Below are positions 35,530 through 48,278 of a stretch of DNA of 64,000 nucleotides, in pieces. Position 1 is the first letter of the stretch. Each line of letters begins with the position of its first letter. A program made the translations under genes and the position numbers. The DNA lies in contig NZ_JACSQI010000008.1 in assembly GCF_014836715.1 (NCBI RefSeq), forward strand, positions 1 through 64,000, in the 5' to 3' direction. This stretch comes from Escherichia whittamii. Its GTDB lineage: Bacteria; Pseudomonadota; Gammaproteobacteria; Enterobacterales; Enterobacteriaceae. Below the pieces are notes generated by a model. It saw only the letters and a list, made by a program, of their open reading frames with translations. It made no database searches and was not told the origin of the DNA.

Positions 35530-35733
35530 ATGAGTCTGTTTCCCGTTATCGTGGTGTTTGGGCTGTCCTTCCCACCGATATTTTTCGAATTGCTTTTATC
35601 ACTGGCGATTTTCTGGCTGGTGCGCCGGGTCCTTGTGCCAACAGGTATCTACGATTTTGTCTGGCATCCGGCGCTGTTCAACACCGCGCTCTATTGCTGT
35701 TTGTTTTATTTGATATCGCGACTGTTCGTTTGA
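35530..35733 (+). CDS. aaeX: Small membrane protein AaeX (DUF1656)
   Basis: This 67-residue protein has two hydrophobic helices. I choose the start MSLFPVI, 69 nt inside the longer open frame, because it gives the known length. It is the first gene of aaeXAB, 7 nt before aaeA. It is typical of DUF1656 proteins beside aromatic-acid exporters, but its role is unknown. Confidence 0.93.
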
Positions 35734-35740
35734 GGTTGAA

Positions 35741-36673
35741 GTGAAAACACTTATAAGAAAATTCTCCCGTACGGCCATCACGGTCGTATTAGTCATTCTG
35801 GCCTTCATCGCAATTTTTAATGCCTGGGTCTATTACACCGAATCCCCGTGGACGCGTGACGCACGCTTTAGCGCCGACGTCGTCGCGATCGCGCCTGACG
35901 TTTCTGGTCTCATTACCCAGGTGAATGTTCATGATAATCAGCTGGTGAAAAAAGGACAGATACTGTTCACCATCGACCAGCCGCGCTATCAAAAGGCCCT
36001 CGAAGAAGCGGAAGCCGATGTTGCCTATTATCAGGTGCTGGCACAGGAAAAACGCCAGGAGGCTGGACGTCGCAACCGTCTCGGCATACAGGCGATGTCA
36101 CGTGAAGAGATTGACCAGGCCAATAACGTGCTGCAAACGGTTTTGCATCAGTTAGCGAAAGCTCAGGCAACCCGCGATCTGGCAAAACTGGATCTTGAAC
36201 GTACAGTGATCCGCGCGCCAGCGGATGGCTGGGTGACCAATCTCAACGTCTATACCGGTGAATTTATTACGCGTGGTTCAACGGCTGTCGCGCTGGTGAA
36301 ACAGAACTCCTTCTATGTGCTGGCCTATATGGAAGAAACTAAGCTGGAAGGAGTACGTTCCGGGTATCGCGCAGAAATCACGCCGCTTGGCAGCAACACC
36401 GTTCTGAAAGGGACTGTCGATAGCATCGCCGCTGGGGTAACAAACGCCAGCAGCACGCGTGATGATAAAGGTATGGCGACCATCGATTCCAACCTTGAAT
36501 GGGTGCGCCTGGCGCAACGTGTGCCGGTACGTATTCGCCTCGACAACCAGCAAGACAATATCTGGCCTGCGGGGACTACCGCCACCGTGGTCGTCACTGG
36601 CAAACAAGATCGCGACGAAAGCCAGGATTCATTCTTCCGTAAAATGGCCCATCGCCTGCGTGAGTTTGGTTAA
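35741..36673 (+). CDS. aaeA: p-Hydroxybenzoic acid efflux membrane fusion protein AaeA
   Basis: This 310-residue HlyD-family adaptor has one N-terminal transmembrane helix (about residues 12-32), a lipoyl/barrel-sandwich domain ([20 protein letters not shown]) and a short coiled-coil hairpin. It starts with GTG. It pairs with AaeB, encoded 5 nt downstream, to expel aromatic carboxylic acids. Confidence 0.96.
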   Translation: MKTLIRKFSRTAITVVLVILAFIAIFNAWVYYTESPWTRDARFSADVVAIAPDVSGLITQVNVHDNQLVKKGQILFTIDQPRYQKALEEAEADVAYYQVLAQEKRQEAGRRNRLGIQAMSREEIDQANNVLQTVLHQLAKAQATRDLAKLDLERTVIRAPADGWVTNLNVYTGEFITRGSTAVALVKQNSFYVLAYMEETKLEGVRSGYRAEITPLGSNTVLKGTVDSIAAGVTNASSTRDDKGMATIDSNLEWVRLAQRVPVRIRLDNQQDNIWPAGTTATVVVTGKQDRDESQDSFFRKMAHRLREFG

Positions 36674-36678
36674 TCACG

Positions 36679-38646
36679 ATGGGTATTTTCTCCATTGCTA
36701 ACCAACATATTCGCTTCGCGGTAAAACTGGCGACCGCCATTGTGCTGGCGCTGTTTGTTGGCTTTCATTTTCAGCTTGAAACACCACGCTGGGCTGTACT
36801 GACTGCGGCGATTGTTGCCGCTGGTCCGGCCTTTGCCGCCGGTGGCGAACCGTACTCTGGTGCCATCCGCTATCGCGGCTTTTTGCGCATCATCGGCACA
36901 TTTATAGGCTGTATTGCCGGACTGGTGATCATTATTGCGATGATCCGTGCGCCATTGTTGATGATTCTGGTGTGCTGTATCTGGGCTGGTTTTTGTACCT
37001 GGATCTCCTCGCTGGTACGTGTAGAGAACTCCTATGCGTGGGGGCTTGCCGGTTATACTGCGCTGATCATTGTGATCACTATTCAGCCAGAACCGCTGCT
37101 AACGCCGCAGTTTGCCGTTGAACGTTGTAGTGAAATCGTCATTGGTATTGTGTGTGCTATTGTGGCGGATCTGCTCTTTTCTCCACGATCGATCAAACAA
37201 GAAGTGGATCGAGAGCTGGAAAGTTTGCTGGTGGCGCAATATCAACTAATGCAATTGTGCATCAAACATGGTGATGGCGAGATTGTTGATAAGGCCTGGG
37301 GCGATCTGGTTCGCCGCACCACGGCGCTGCAAGGGATGCGCAGTAACCTGAATATGGAATCTTCCCGCTGGGCGCGCGCCAATCGGCGTTTAAAAGCGAT
37401 CAATACGTTGTCGCTGACGCTGATAACCCAGTCCTGCGAAACTTATCTCATTCAGAACACACGCCCGGAGTTGATCACCGATACCTTCCGCGAATTTTTT
37501 GACACGCCGGTAGAAACAGCACAGGACGTCCATAAGCAGCTAAAACGCCTGCGACGAGTGATTGCCTGGACCGGGGAACGCGAAACACCCATTACTATTT
37601 ATAGCTGGGTAGCGGCGGCAACGCGTTATCAGTTGCTCAAGCGAGGCGTTATCAGTAACACAAAAATCAACGCGACCGAAGAAGAGATCCTGCAAGGCGA
37701 GCCGGAAGTAAAAGTAGAATCCGCCGAGCGTCATCATGCGATGGTCAACTTCTGGCGAACCACGCTGTCCTGCATGCTGGGTACTTTGTTCTGGCTGTGG
37801 ACCGGATGGACCTCCGGCAGTGGCGCAATGGTGATGATTGCCGTCGTAACATCGTTGGCAATGCGTTTACCTAATCCACGCATGGTGGCGATCGACTTTA
37901 TCTATGGCACGGTAGCGGCGCTACCGTTAGGGCTGCTCTATTTTTTGGTGATTATCCCCAATACCCAACAGAGTATGTTGCTGCTGTGCCTTAGCCTGGC
38001 GGTGTTGGGATTCTTCCTTGGTATTGAAGTGCAGAAACGGCGGTTGGGATCGATGGGGGCGCTGGCCAGTACCATTAATATTATCGTGTTGGATAACCCG
38101 ATGACCTTTCAGTTCAGTCAGTTTCTCGATAGTGCGCTGGGGCAAATTGTGGGCTGTGTGCTGGCGTTCATCGTCATTCTGCTGGTGCGGGATAAATCGC
38201 GCGACAGGACCGGGCGCGTGCTGCTTAATCAGTTTGTTTCTGCCGCTGTTTCCGCGATGACCACCAATGTCGCCCGGCGTAAAGAGAACCATCTGCCTGC
38301 GCTTTATCAGCAGTTGTTTTTGCTGATGAATAAATTTCCCGGCGATTTGCCGAAGTTTCGCCTGGCGTTAACGATGATTATCGCTCACCAGCGATTGCGT
38401 GATGCGCCGATACCCGTGAATGATGATTTATCGGCATTTCACCGACAAATGCGCCGCACAGCGGACCATGTGATTTCTGTCCGCAGCGATGACAAACGCC
38501 GTCGCTACTTCGGTCAGTTGCTGGAAGAACTGGAAATCTACCAGGAAAAGCTACGCATCTGGCAAGCGCCGCCGCAGGTCACGGAACCGGTGCATCGGCT
38601 TACGGGCATGCTCCATAAGTATCAGCATGCGTTGACCGATAGTTAA
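36679..38646 (+). CDS. aaeB: p-Hydroxybenzoic acid efflux pump inner-membrane subunit AaeB
   Basis: This 655-residue FUSC-family transporter has two sets of membrane helices (about residues 10-165 and 370-520) separated and followed by cytoplasmic domains. It works with AaeA. Length equals the K-12 protein. A terminator follows directly. Confidence 0.96.
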   Translation: MGIFSIANQHIRFAVKLATAIVLALFVGFHFQLETPRWAVLTAAIVAAGPAFAAGGEPYSGAIRYRGFLRIIGTFIGCIAGLVIIIAMIRAPLLMILVCCIWAGFCTWISSLVRVENSYAWGLAGYTALIIVITIQPEPLLTPQFAVERCSEIVIGIVCAIVADLLFSPRSIKQEVDRELESLLVAQYQLMQLCIKHGDGEIVDKAWGDLVRRTTALQGMRSNLNMESSRWARANRRLKAINTLSLTLITQSCETYLIQNTRPELITDTFREFFDTPVETAQDVHKQLKRLRRVIAWTGERETPITIYSWVAAATRYQLLKRGVISNTKINATEEEILQGEPEVKVESAERHHAMVNFWRTTLSCMLGTLFWLWTGWTSGSGAMVMIAVVTSLAMRLPNPRMVAIDFIYGTVAALPLGLLYFLVIIPNTQQSMLLLCLSLAVLGFFLGIEVQKRRLGSMGALASTINIIVLDNPMTFQFSQFLDSALGQIVGCVLAFIVILLVRDKSRDRTGRVLLNQFVSAAVSAMTTNVARRKENHLPALYQQLFLLMNKFPGDLPKFRLALTMIIAHQRLRDAPIPVNDDLSAFHRQMRRTADHVISVRSDDKRRRYFGQLLEELEIYQEKLRIWQAPPQVTEPVHRLTGMLHKYQHALTDS

Positions 38647-38649
38647 GTC

Positions 38650-38678
38650 AAAACCGACGCCAAAAGCGTCGGTTTTTT
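38650..38678 (+). terminator. Terminator of aaeXAB
   Basis: A strong hairpin (arms 38650-38660 and 38666-38676, loop CAAAA) with A run before and T run after lies 4 nt past the aaeB stop codon. Confidence 0.92.
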
Positions 38679-38737
38679 CATGGCTATACTTAGCGATGAT
38701 CGGCAGAACTTTCCGCGAAACGTGACGGTGGCAAGAG

Positions 38738-39010
38738 ATGAATATCTATAGTTTTGATTTTGATGAGATTGAGAGTCAGGAGGACTTTTATCGCGACTTT
38801 AGGCACACCTTTGGTCTGGATAAAGATAAGGTGCGCGACCTCGACTCTTTGTGGGACGTATTAATGAATGATGTTCTGCCGCTACCGCTGGAGATTGAAT
38901 TTGTTCATTTGGGGGAGAAAACGCGTCGGCGTTTTGGCGCGTTAATACTGCTGTTTGATGAGGCGGAGGAAGAGCTGGAAGGGCATTTGCGTTTTAATGT
39001 TCGTCACTAG
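38738..39010 (+). CDS. yhcO: Barstar-like protein YhcO
   Basis: This 90-residue acidic protein resembles barstar, the barnase inhibitor. The pattern includes [24 protein letters not shown] and DSLWDVL. No barnase-like partner is encoded in the window. It is monocistronic and convergent with yhcN. Its physiological target is unknown. Confidence 0.9.
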   Translation: MNIYSFDFDEIESQEDFYRDFRHTFGLDKDKVRDLDSLWDVLMNDVLPLPLEIEFVHLGEKTRRRFGALILLFDEAEEELEGHLRFNVRH

Positions 39011-39012
39011 CG

Positions 39013-39038
39013 CAAAAAAAGCCCCCGAACCGGGGGGC
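39013..39038 (-). terminator. Terminator of yhcN
   Basis: A hairpin (GCCCCC at 39021-39026 with GGGGGC at 39033-39038) reads on the minus strand into a run of seven T. It sits between the convergent yhcO and yhcN. Confidence 0.85.
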
Positions 39039-39065
39039 AATATCGTCGGACAAGACGATGAGGGT

Positions 39066-39329
39066 TTATTTGTACAGTTCAGCTGTGGCGTGCCAGGTAT
39101 CGCCGCTACGCGCTTCGGTAATCTGGTAAGCAGTCGCGCCTTTCTCTTCCGCTTTTTTATTCAGCATTTCACGCATATCCATTGGAGAAGATGCTACACC
39201 GCTGACGGACACGGTGCCGATGGCTTCACGATTTTGTGCTTGAGAAGCATCAATGGAGTCGGCAGCGAAAGCACCGAAAGAGAGAACAGAGAGCACACTT
39301 AATGCAGCAACAGTGGTTTTGATTTTCAT
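39066..39329 (-). CDS. yhcN: Periplasmic stress protein YhcN (DUF1471)
   Basis: This 87-residue precursor has a signal peptide (MKIKTTVAALSVLSVLSFGA, cleavage after AFA near residue 22). The mature part is a DUF1471/BhsA-type small domain, with the motif VSGVASSPMDMREMLNKKAE. E. coli YhcN responds to acid, peroxide and cytoplasmic pH. Confidence 0.94.
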   Translation of the reverse strand: MKIKTTVAALSVLSVLSFGAFAADSIDASQAQNREAIGTVSVSGVASSPMDMREMLNKKAEEKGATAYQITEARSGDTWHATAELYK

Positions 39330-39697
39330 GATTTTTACCTCGACATAATCTTTTAGCTGGGTCTTTGTTTCGTGACCCGCATCACAGAATTAAGTATACA
39401 CTAATTATCGAGCTAATTAATACCTGGCTAACTGTTTGGTGTGGATACTAAGTGTTAAAAAATATTATTTTTATAACTTAAAAGAATTAAAAAAAGTACC
39501 ATTCTTTATGGAAAAGTGTTTTGTATCAATTGGATATGAGTTTTTTGCGGAGTATGCGTTATTTGCTCTATACATTCATTTTGTGAATGAAATGTCATGC
39601 TAAAAGGCACTATTTGTTAAGTGTCAGGCAGAAAGAAACGGGGGATCGAGAGGAGATAGCAACATTTTCCCCGTCGCAAAGCGCGACGGGGCAGAGA
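39330..39697. other. Intergenic region between yhcN and argR (368 bp)
   Basis: This AT-rich gap holds the yhcN promoter and the 3' end of the argR transcript. An inverted repeat CATTCA-N5-TGAATG lies at 39573-39589. A GC-rich hairpin at 39669-39691 (arms CCCCGTCGC and GCGACGGGG) just after the argR stop probably ends argR, though it lacks a clear T run on the minus strand. I see no gene. Confidence 0.6.
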
Positions 39698-41541
<1,844 letters not shown>

Positions 41542-41557
41542 TTGATTAGCGAATAAT

Positions 41558-41588
41558 AAAAAACCGGAGCACAGTCTCCGGTTTTTTG
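41558..41588. terminator. Bidirectional terminator between mdh and degS
   Basis: A perfect 12-bp stem (arms 41558-41569 and 41576-41587) with A run on one side and T run on the other separates the convergent mdh and degS. It can serve both. Confidence 0.92.
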
Positions 41589-41605
41589 TTTTTTTAATGA
41601 CGGCC

Positions 41606-42673
41606 TTAATTGGTCGCCGGATATTCCTGAATAGTGACCTGCAATGTCAGTTTTTTATCGTCGCGCATCACCACCACCGGAATCACCGAACCTGGTCGAA
41701 TTTCTGCCACTTGATCCATTGTCTCCAGAGCGGAGATTGCAGGCTTGTTATCCACCGAGATAATCAGATCGTTGACCTGGATACCGGCATTCGCCGCCGG
41801 GCCATCAGGTGACACTTCATTAACCACAATCCCTTGCAGCTGATCGATACCGCCACCCTGCGCGTGTAATGGTGCGATTTCGCGGCCGCCAATACCGATA
41901 TAGCCACGGATAACGCGCCCATCGCGGATTAGCTTATCCATAATTTTGGTTGCTAACTGGAAGGGAATCGCAAAACCGATGCCTTCTGGGGTTTCGCCAT
42001 CGTTACTCTTATCAAACGACAATGTGTTGATGCCCATCAGTTCACCCAGTGAGTTCACCAGCGCACCGCCGGAGTTGCCGTGGTTAATGGAAGCATCGGT
42101 TTGCAGAAAGTTTTGCCGCCCGGTAGGGTTCAGGCCGATGCGACCCGTGGCGCTGATAATTCCCTGGGTAATTGTTTGTCCGAGGTTGTACGGGTTACCG
42201 ATCGCCAGCACTACATCGCCAATGTGCGGTATGCGACGAGAATTGATTGGAATGGTGGGTAAACCGCCAGTGGCATTAATTTTGAGCACCGCCAGATCGG
42301 TCAGTGAATCAGAGCCAACCAGCAACGCTTCAAAAACACGGCCATCCTGTAAGGCGACGATAATCTGGTCGGCGTCGTTGATTACGTGTTTATTGGTAAT
42401 GATATAACCACGTTGGTCCATGATCACACCTGACCCTAGCGTACGGATCTCAAGCTGGTTGTGTGAGGATGTGTTCAATCCACGGTTATAGACATTTACC
42501 ACCGCAGGCGCGGCGCGGCGGACCGCCAGATTATAACTGGCAGGCGTCTCATCGGCACTGTCGAATTGCGGTGTGGAAAGCGGGTTAATGCTGCGCAGCG
42601 AAGGCATGGCAACCAGCAAAATAGCGCCGACAATTAATCCAATCGCAACGGAACGTAAGAGCTTCACAAACAT
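41606..42673 (-). CDS. degS: Inner-membrane-anchored stress sensor protease DegS
   Basis: This 355-residue protease cuts RseA when unfolded outer-membrane porins bind its PDZ domain, starting the sigma-E response. It has an N-terminal transmembrane anchor (about residues 5-24). The trypsin-like triad is His96 in TNKHVI, Asp126 in TDLAVLKI and Ser201 in GNSGGAL. One PDZ domain is at the C-terminus. It lies 89 nt after degQ. Confidence 0.97.
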   Translation of the reverse strand: MFVKLLRSVAIGLIVGAILLVAMPSLRSINPLSTPQFDSADETPASYNLAVRRAAPAVVNVYNRGLNTSSHNQLEIRTLGSGVIMDQRGYIITNKHVINDADQIIVALQDGRVFEALLVGSDSLTDLAVLKINATGGLPTIPINSRRIPHIGDVVLAIGNPYNLGQTITQGIISATGRIGLNPTGRQNFLQTDASINHGNSGGALVNSLGELMGINTLSFDKSNDGETPEGIGFAIPFQLATKIMDKLIRDGRVIRGYIGIGGREIAPLHAQGGGIDQLQGIVVNEVSPDGPAANAGIQVNDLIISVDNKPAISALETMDQVAEIRPGSVIPVVVMRDDKKLTLQVTIQEYPATN

Positions 42674-42762
42674 GATGGAGGCGTCATTAAAAAAGGGAAC
42701 GGCAGCAGCATATCACGAGTTAACCGGACATCACACGTAAGCCTGATGCCCGGTTTATGACA

Positions 42763-44130
42763 TTAACGCATTAGCAGGTAAATACTCTCATTACCGCGCA
42801 TGATTTGCAGGGCAATAATAGCCGGTTTGGTTGCCAGCACTTTGCGCATCTCAGCAATCGAGTTCACACGATTGCGGTTCACGCCAATAATTACATCATC
42901 TTTCTGTAAACCTGCCTGAGCGGCGGGGCTGTCTTTGACAACTTCGTCGATCTTAATGCCTTTTCCACCATCTTTTAGCTGACTGTCGCTCAACGTTGCG
43001 CCTTCCAGCGCTGGTGTAATCATCTCTGCACTGGCTGAAGAAGATGTACTGGTATCAAGCGTCACTTCCACGTCCAGCGGCTTGCCGTTACGTAACAGAC
43101 CAAGCTTCACTGTAGTACCAGGTTCAGTGGTGGCGATGCGGGAACGCAACTCGGCGAAGCTATTGAGTGGTTTACCGTTGAGGCTGGTAATAATATCGCC
43201 TGCTTTCACGCCAGCTTTCGCCGAGCCCGAACCAGGCAGTACTTCGCTGACAAACGCGCCACGTTGCACATCTAAATTAAACGCTTTGGCGATATCGGCA
43301 CTCATCTCTGTACCTTTAATACCTAACAGACCACGTTTAATTTCACCAAAGTCGATAAGTTGCTGCGCCAGAGTACGCGCCATATTGCTGGGGATAGCAA
43401 AGCCAATCCCGACGCTACCGCCGCCAGGGGCAAGAATTGCGGTGTTAATACCAATCAACTCGCCGTTAAGGTTTAACAGCGCACCGCCGGAGTTGCCACG
43501 GTTAATGGAAGCATCGGTCTGGATAAAATTTTCCAGACCTTCGAGATTTAACCCGCTGCGACCTAATGCGGAAACAATACCTGAAGTCGCGGTTTGCCCA
43601 AGGCCAAACGGGTTACCGACCGCGACGGCAAAATCACCGACGCGCAGTTTGTCGGAGTCGGCAATGACGATTTGCGTTAATTTACTCGGATTCTGAATTT
43701 GTAGCAGAGCGATATCGCTCTGGTCGTCGCTGCCAATCAGTTTCGCATCAAACTCGCGTCCGTCATTGAGCTGGATACTTATTTTCTGCGCCTGATTGAT
43801 GACGTGATTGTTGGTTAGCACATAACCTTTATTGGCATTGATGATGACACCGGAGCCTAAACCTTCAAAGGGTTGCGCAGGTTGATCCGGTAAATCATCG
43901 CCAAAAAATTTTTTGAATTCTTCCGGGATTTTCTGTCCCTGGCTGGCAGTCCCTTCAACTCGCACGCTTACCACTGCGGGAAGCACTTTTTCCAGCATCG
44001 GGGCCAGGCTGGGCAATGGCGCCTGACCGGCAACCTGGCCGGGAATCGACGCGACAGCCTGAAACGGCGCCGAGAGAGTTAACCCGACACTTAACGCTAA
44101 TGCACTCAACAGCTGGGTTTGTTTTTTCAT
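42763..44130 (-). CDS. degQ: Periplasmic serine endoprotease DegQ
   Basis: This 455-residue DegP paralog is a periplasmic protease and chaperone. The signal peptide ends near residue 27 (AVA). The triad is His109 (TNNHVI), Asp139 (SDIALLQI) and Ser214 (GNSGGALL). Two PDZ domains follow. It precedes degS in the same direction. Confidence 0.97.
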   Translation of the reverse strand: MKKQTQLLSALALSVGLTLSAPFQAVASIPGQVAGQAPLPSLAPMLEKVLPAVVSVRVEGTASQGQKIPEEFKKFFGDDLPDQPAQPFEGLGSGVIINANKGYVLTNNHVINQAQKISIQLNDGREFDAKLIGSDDQSDIALLQIQNPSKLTQIVIADSDKLRVGDFAVAVGNPFGLGQTATSGIVSALGRSGLNLEGLENFIQTDASINRGNSGGALLNLNGELIGINTAILAPGGGSVGIGFAIPSNMARTLAQQLIDFGEIKRGLLGIKGTEMSADIAKAFNLDVQRGAFVSEVLPGSGSAKAGVKAGDIITSLNGKPLNSFAELRSRIATTEPGTTVKLGLLRNGKPLDVEVTLDTSTSSSASAEMITPALEGATLSDSQLKDGGKGIKIDEVVKDSPAAQAGLQKDDVIIGVNRNRVNSIAEMRKVLATKPAIIALQIMRGNESIYLLMR

Positions 44131-44284
44131 TATTCCTGCTCTCGTACCTGAATGATAAGAAAAAGAGATTCAAAACAGTTTGATGTTATTGAATTTTCAG
44201 ACGGCTAACAATGAGACACCAGATTAAATGATAGTCGGGGAGGGAGAGAAGAGGAGGGCGCAATGGCTGCGCCCGCAAAATAAA

Positions 44285-44683
44285 TTAGTCGCGCTTTGCG
44301 CCAGTGCGCAGCAGGCCAGATGCGCCTTCAGAATAGTCGCGCGGCATCTGCACCGGAGCCTGATCGTTGCTGGCTTCGGACTCCGCCAGACGATTGCGGA
44401 ACGGGTTGGCTTCAGCAGACAGTTCCGGCAGCAGGCTGCTGGAGCTTTTCGCCATGTGTTGATACAGCTGGCGATAGTCATGCGCCATGGTATCCAGTAA
44501 TTCCGCGCTGCGGGCAAAGTGGTTAACCAGCTCTTCGCGATACTCGTCCAGTTCAGCTTTATTCTTTTCCAGTTCGTACTGCAACGCCTGTTGCTGGCGT
44601 AGTTTACGATTACCAAAACGCATGGCCACAGCACCAATAATGATGCCGACGACTAACCCAATTAGCGCATATTCCCAGGTCAT
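44285..44683 (-). CDS. zapG: Z-ring-associated protein ZapG (YhcB)
   Basis: This 132-residue protein has one N-terminal transmembrane helix (residues 4-22) and a cytoplasmic coiled coil (LRQQQALQYELEKNKAELDE). E. coli YhcB/ZapG helps coordinate division and envelope synthesis. I start at MTWEYAL, two codons inside the open frame. It is divergent from zapE. Confidence 0.94.
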   Translation of the reverse strand: MTWEYALIGLVVGIIIGAVAMRFGNRKLRQQQALQYELEKNKAELDEYREELVNHFARSAELLDTMAHDYRQLYQHMAKSSSSLLPELSAEANPFRNRLAESEASNDQAPVQMPRDYSEGASGLLRTGAKRD

Positions 44684-44876
44684 GAACATCTCCCGTTGTC
44701 TTTTGTTTCCGTAGGGTGTTGGCTTCAGGCTCCATGCCTGCGGCTGATTATGCCACTATAACCGTTAATTCCACAGAAGTGGAATCCCGACTGCATATCG
44801 CGTAGTGTAGAACGGCCTTTTTTTCGTCAACCGTGAACAACGGCACACCGATTATTCAAGGAATAACAAGAACATC

Positions 44877-46004
44877 ATGCAAAGCGTTACCCCGACATCG
44901 CAATACCTGAAGGCGCTCAATGAGGGCAGCCATCAACCTGACGACGTACAAAAAGAGGCCGTCAGTCGGCTGGAGATTATCTACCAGAAGTTAATCAACA
45001 GCACGCCGCCTACTGCGAGGGCGAGTGGGTTAATGGCGCGAGTCGGTAAACTGTGGGGGAAGCGCGAAGAGGCAAGCTGTGCGCCGGTGCGTGGCTTATA
45101 TATGTGGGGTGGCGTCGGGCGAGGAAAAACCTGGCTGATGGACCTTTTCTATCAAAGCTTGCCGGGAGAGCGGAAACAGCGCCTGCACTTTCACCGTTTT
45201 ATGCTGCGCGTGCATGAAGAACTGACTGCATTACAGGGCCAGACCGACCCGCTGGAAATTATTGCCGATCGCTTCAAAGCAGAAACCGATGTCCTCTGTT
45301 TTGATGAATTTTTTGTTTCGGATATTACCGACGCCATGTTACTTGGTGGTTTGATGAAAGCCTTGTTCGCTCGCGGAATAACGCTGGTCGCAACGTCAAA
45401 TATTCCGCCTGACGAGCTATATCGAAATGGCTTACAGCGTGCGCGTTTTCTACCGGCTATTGACGCCATTAAACAGCATTGCGATGTAATGAATGTCGAT
45501 GCAGGTGTCGATTATCGACTACGAACGCTTACCCAGGCGCATTTGTGGCTATCGCCGCTCAATGATGAAACCCGGGCGCAAATGGATAAACTTTGGTTGG
45601 CGCTGGCTGGAGCGAAACGAGAAAACTCACCGACGTTAGAAATCAACCATCGCCCGCTGGCGACAATGGGCGCTGAGAATCAAACGCTTGCCGTCTCTTT
45701 TACTACCTTGTGCGTTGATGCCCGTAGCCAGCATGACTATATTGCGCTTTCACGCCTGTTTCACACGGTGATGTTGTTTGATGTGCCGGTCATGACGCGG
45801 TTGATGGAGAGCGAAGCACGACGTTTTATTGCGCTGGTGGATGAGTTCTACGAGCGCCATGTCAAATTAGTGGTGAGCGCAGAAGTGCCTTTGTATGAAA
45901 TTTATCAGGGCGAACGACTGAAGTTTGAATTCCAGCGTTGCCTGTCACGTCTACAAGAGATGCAGAGTGAAGAGTATTTGAAGCGCGAGCATTTGGCGGG
46001 TTAA
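44877..46004 (+). CDS. zapE: Cell division ATPase ZapE (YhcM)
   Basis: This 375-residue AFG1-type P-loop ATPase acts at the Z-ring in constricting cells. Walker A is GGVGRGKT at residues 78-85, and Walker B is VLCFDEFFVSDI. It is divergent from zapG across a 193-bp gap. Confidence 0.96.
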   Translation: MQSVTPTSQYLKALNEGSHQPDDVQKEAVSRLEIIYQKLINSTPPTARASGLMARVGKLWGKREEASCAPVRGLYMWGGVGRGKTWLMDLFYQSLPGERKQRLHFHRFMLRVHEELTALQGQTDPLEIIADRFKAETDVLCFDEFFVSDITDAMLLGGLMKALFARGITLVATSNIPPDELYRNGLQRARFLPAIDAIKQHCDVMNVDAGVDYRLRTLTQAHLWLSPLNDETRAQMDKLWLALAGAKRENSPTLEINHRPLATMGAENQTLAVSFTTLCVDARSQHDYIALSRLFHTVMLFDVPVMTRLMESEARRFIALVDEFYERHVKLVVSAEVPLYEIYQGERLKFEFQRCLSRLQEMQSEEYLKREHLAG

Positions 46005-46053
46005 AACCTGCCATAAATCACAAAAAGGGGTCGATCTTTGACCCCGACTTCTC

Positions 46054-46059
46054 TATAAT
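46054..46059 (+). promoter_or_regulatory. rplM-rpsI promoter (-10) and leader
   Basis: A consensus TATAAT lies about 160 nt upstream of rplM. A good -35 at 17-nt spacing is absent (TCGATC). The leader to 46223 is structured and in E. coli is the site where L13 represses its own translation. A hairpin GGGGTC-N6-GACCCC precedes the promoter and may end zapE. Confidence 0.6.
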
Positions 46060-46136
46060 CCTGCGACCCCACGTTACAAGAAAGTTTTTTTTCCCGAAAC
46101 TTTTTGTGTGCTGGCATAGGCTATTCGAAGGGGTAG

Positions 46137-46652
<516 letters not shown>

Positions 46653-46664
46653 TCGGGATTATAG

Positions 46665-47060
<396 letters not shown>

Positions 47061-47092
47061 TTGGTTTCTGCTCACGCAGAAGACAATTTGCG

Positions 47093-47119
47093 AAAAAACC
47101 CGCTTCGGCGGGTTTTTTT
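47093..47119 (+). terminator. Terminator of rplM-rpsI
   Basis: The stem CCCGC/GCGGG with a TTCG loop is flanked by six A and seven T residues. It begins 33 nt past the rpsI stop codon and separates the ribosomal operon from the DUF695/RraB-like gene. Confidence 0.95.
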
Positions 47120-47215
47120 ATGGCTAAAGTCCGATTCCAGCCTCTTTTCCCTCTCTCTTCAGCATTATTCTCCTTTTAATAGTATTTTCCACGTACTGTA
47201 GAAAAGGATATCGCG

Positions 47216-48010
47216 ATGGGATTATTTAATGCATTGTTTAACAAGAAAGAATCTTTAACGTTGTCGGATAAATGGGAGTTCTTTATCACAACGGTGGATG
47301 ACCGTGTCACTGGCATCCGTGTTGATATCGGCGCCATTCAGGACGAAAAATTTGATCGACTTAACCATACCTGGTTCTTTCGCGTGCGTTATACCCATTG
47401 TTATGAAAACGGTTTACCGCAGCCTGATGAAACACAACGTTTAAATCGTATAGAGGACTGGCTTGAGGAGAGGGGCAAGACATTACCGATTTGGCTGGTG
47501 GGGGTGGTAACACAAGAGGGATGGCGCGATTTTGTTTTCCTGTCGGAAAAAGAACTGGACTGGGAAAAAACGCTGGATAAATTGCTCACGGGTGGCCCGG
47601 AAGTCTCTTGCAGCTATAGTATGAGTAAAAACGATAACGGAAATTACTATCGCCAGTTCCTGTACCCGTCGAAATATGACTGGAACTGGATACACGATTC
47701 CCGCGTATGCCGTGGGCTGCTGGAACATGGTGACGATTTGACTCTCCCACGCACCATTGATTACTACGCGACATTGCCGACAGAAGATGCTGCCCGTGCC
47801 TTTGCGGAGGACGTGGCGATATTGCCATATGGCATTACGCTGGTAAGTATTCGGCAGAACGACCAACAGCAAGGGTATATGGCGTCATTTACTAACACTG
47901 ATGCTCCGGAACAATGGCATATGACCGATATCACATGCCAGATTACCGATTTGGCTGAAAAGCATGGCGGTAGTTTTGATGGCTGGGGCGCACCGATAGC
48001 AACGGTGTAA
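47216..48010 (+). CDS. DUF695 / RraB-like two-domain protein, function unknown
   Basis: This 264-residue soluble protein has no signal peptide or membrane helix. Residues about 17-150 resemble DUF695 (KWEFFITTVDDRVTGIRVDI, FRVRY, LPIWLVGVVTQEGWRDFVFL). Residues about 165-260 resemble the RNase E inhibitor RraB: TIDYYATLPTEDAARAFAED near the start and LAEKHGGSFDGWGAP at the end. The RBS is AAAAGGA. It lies between the rpsI terminator and sspA, where K-12 as I recall has no gene. The domain match suggests RNA turnover control, but this is inference. Confidence 0.85.
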   Translation: MGLFNALFNKKESLTLSDKWEFFITTVDDRVTGIRVDIGAIQDEKFDRLNHTWFFRVRYTHCYENGLPQPDETQRLNRIEDWLEERGKTLPIWLVGVVTQEGWRDFVFLSEKELDWEKTLDKLLTGGPEVSCSYSMSKNDNGNYYRQFLYPSKYDWNWIHDSRVCRGLLEHGDDLTLPRTIDYYATLPTEDAARAFAEDVAILPYGITLVSIRQNDQQQGYMASFTNTDAPEQWHMTDITCQITDLAEKHGGSFDGWGAPIATV

Positions 48011-48278
48011 AAGAGGTAGACAACATTTCTGGTGGGGATTAAGTCAAGCATTTCAGACTAAGGAACATCTCTTTTTCCCCATTTCCGGCATCGACTCACC
48101 ACAAAGGTCGCAAAATCTGGTAAACTATCATCCAATTTTCTGCCCAAATGTCGGGTATTGCTCATTTTTTGTTTGTTTTTCGAACAAAGAGAGTCGTTCC
48201 TTACTGGGTAACACAACTTCTGACTGGCCACCTGGTGGCTGGTAGCAGTAAAAATTCTGACTATACCTGGAGGTTTTC

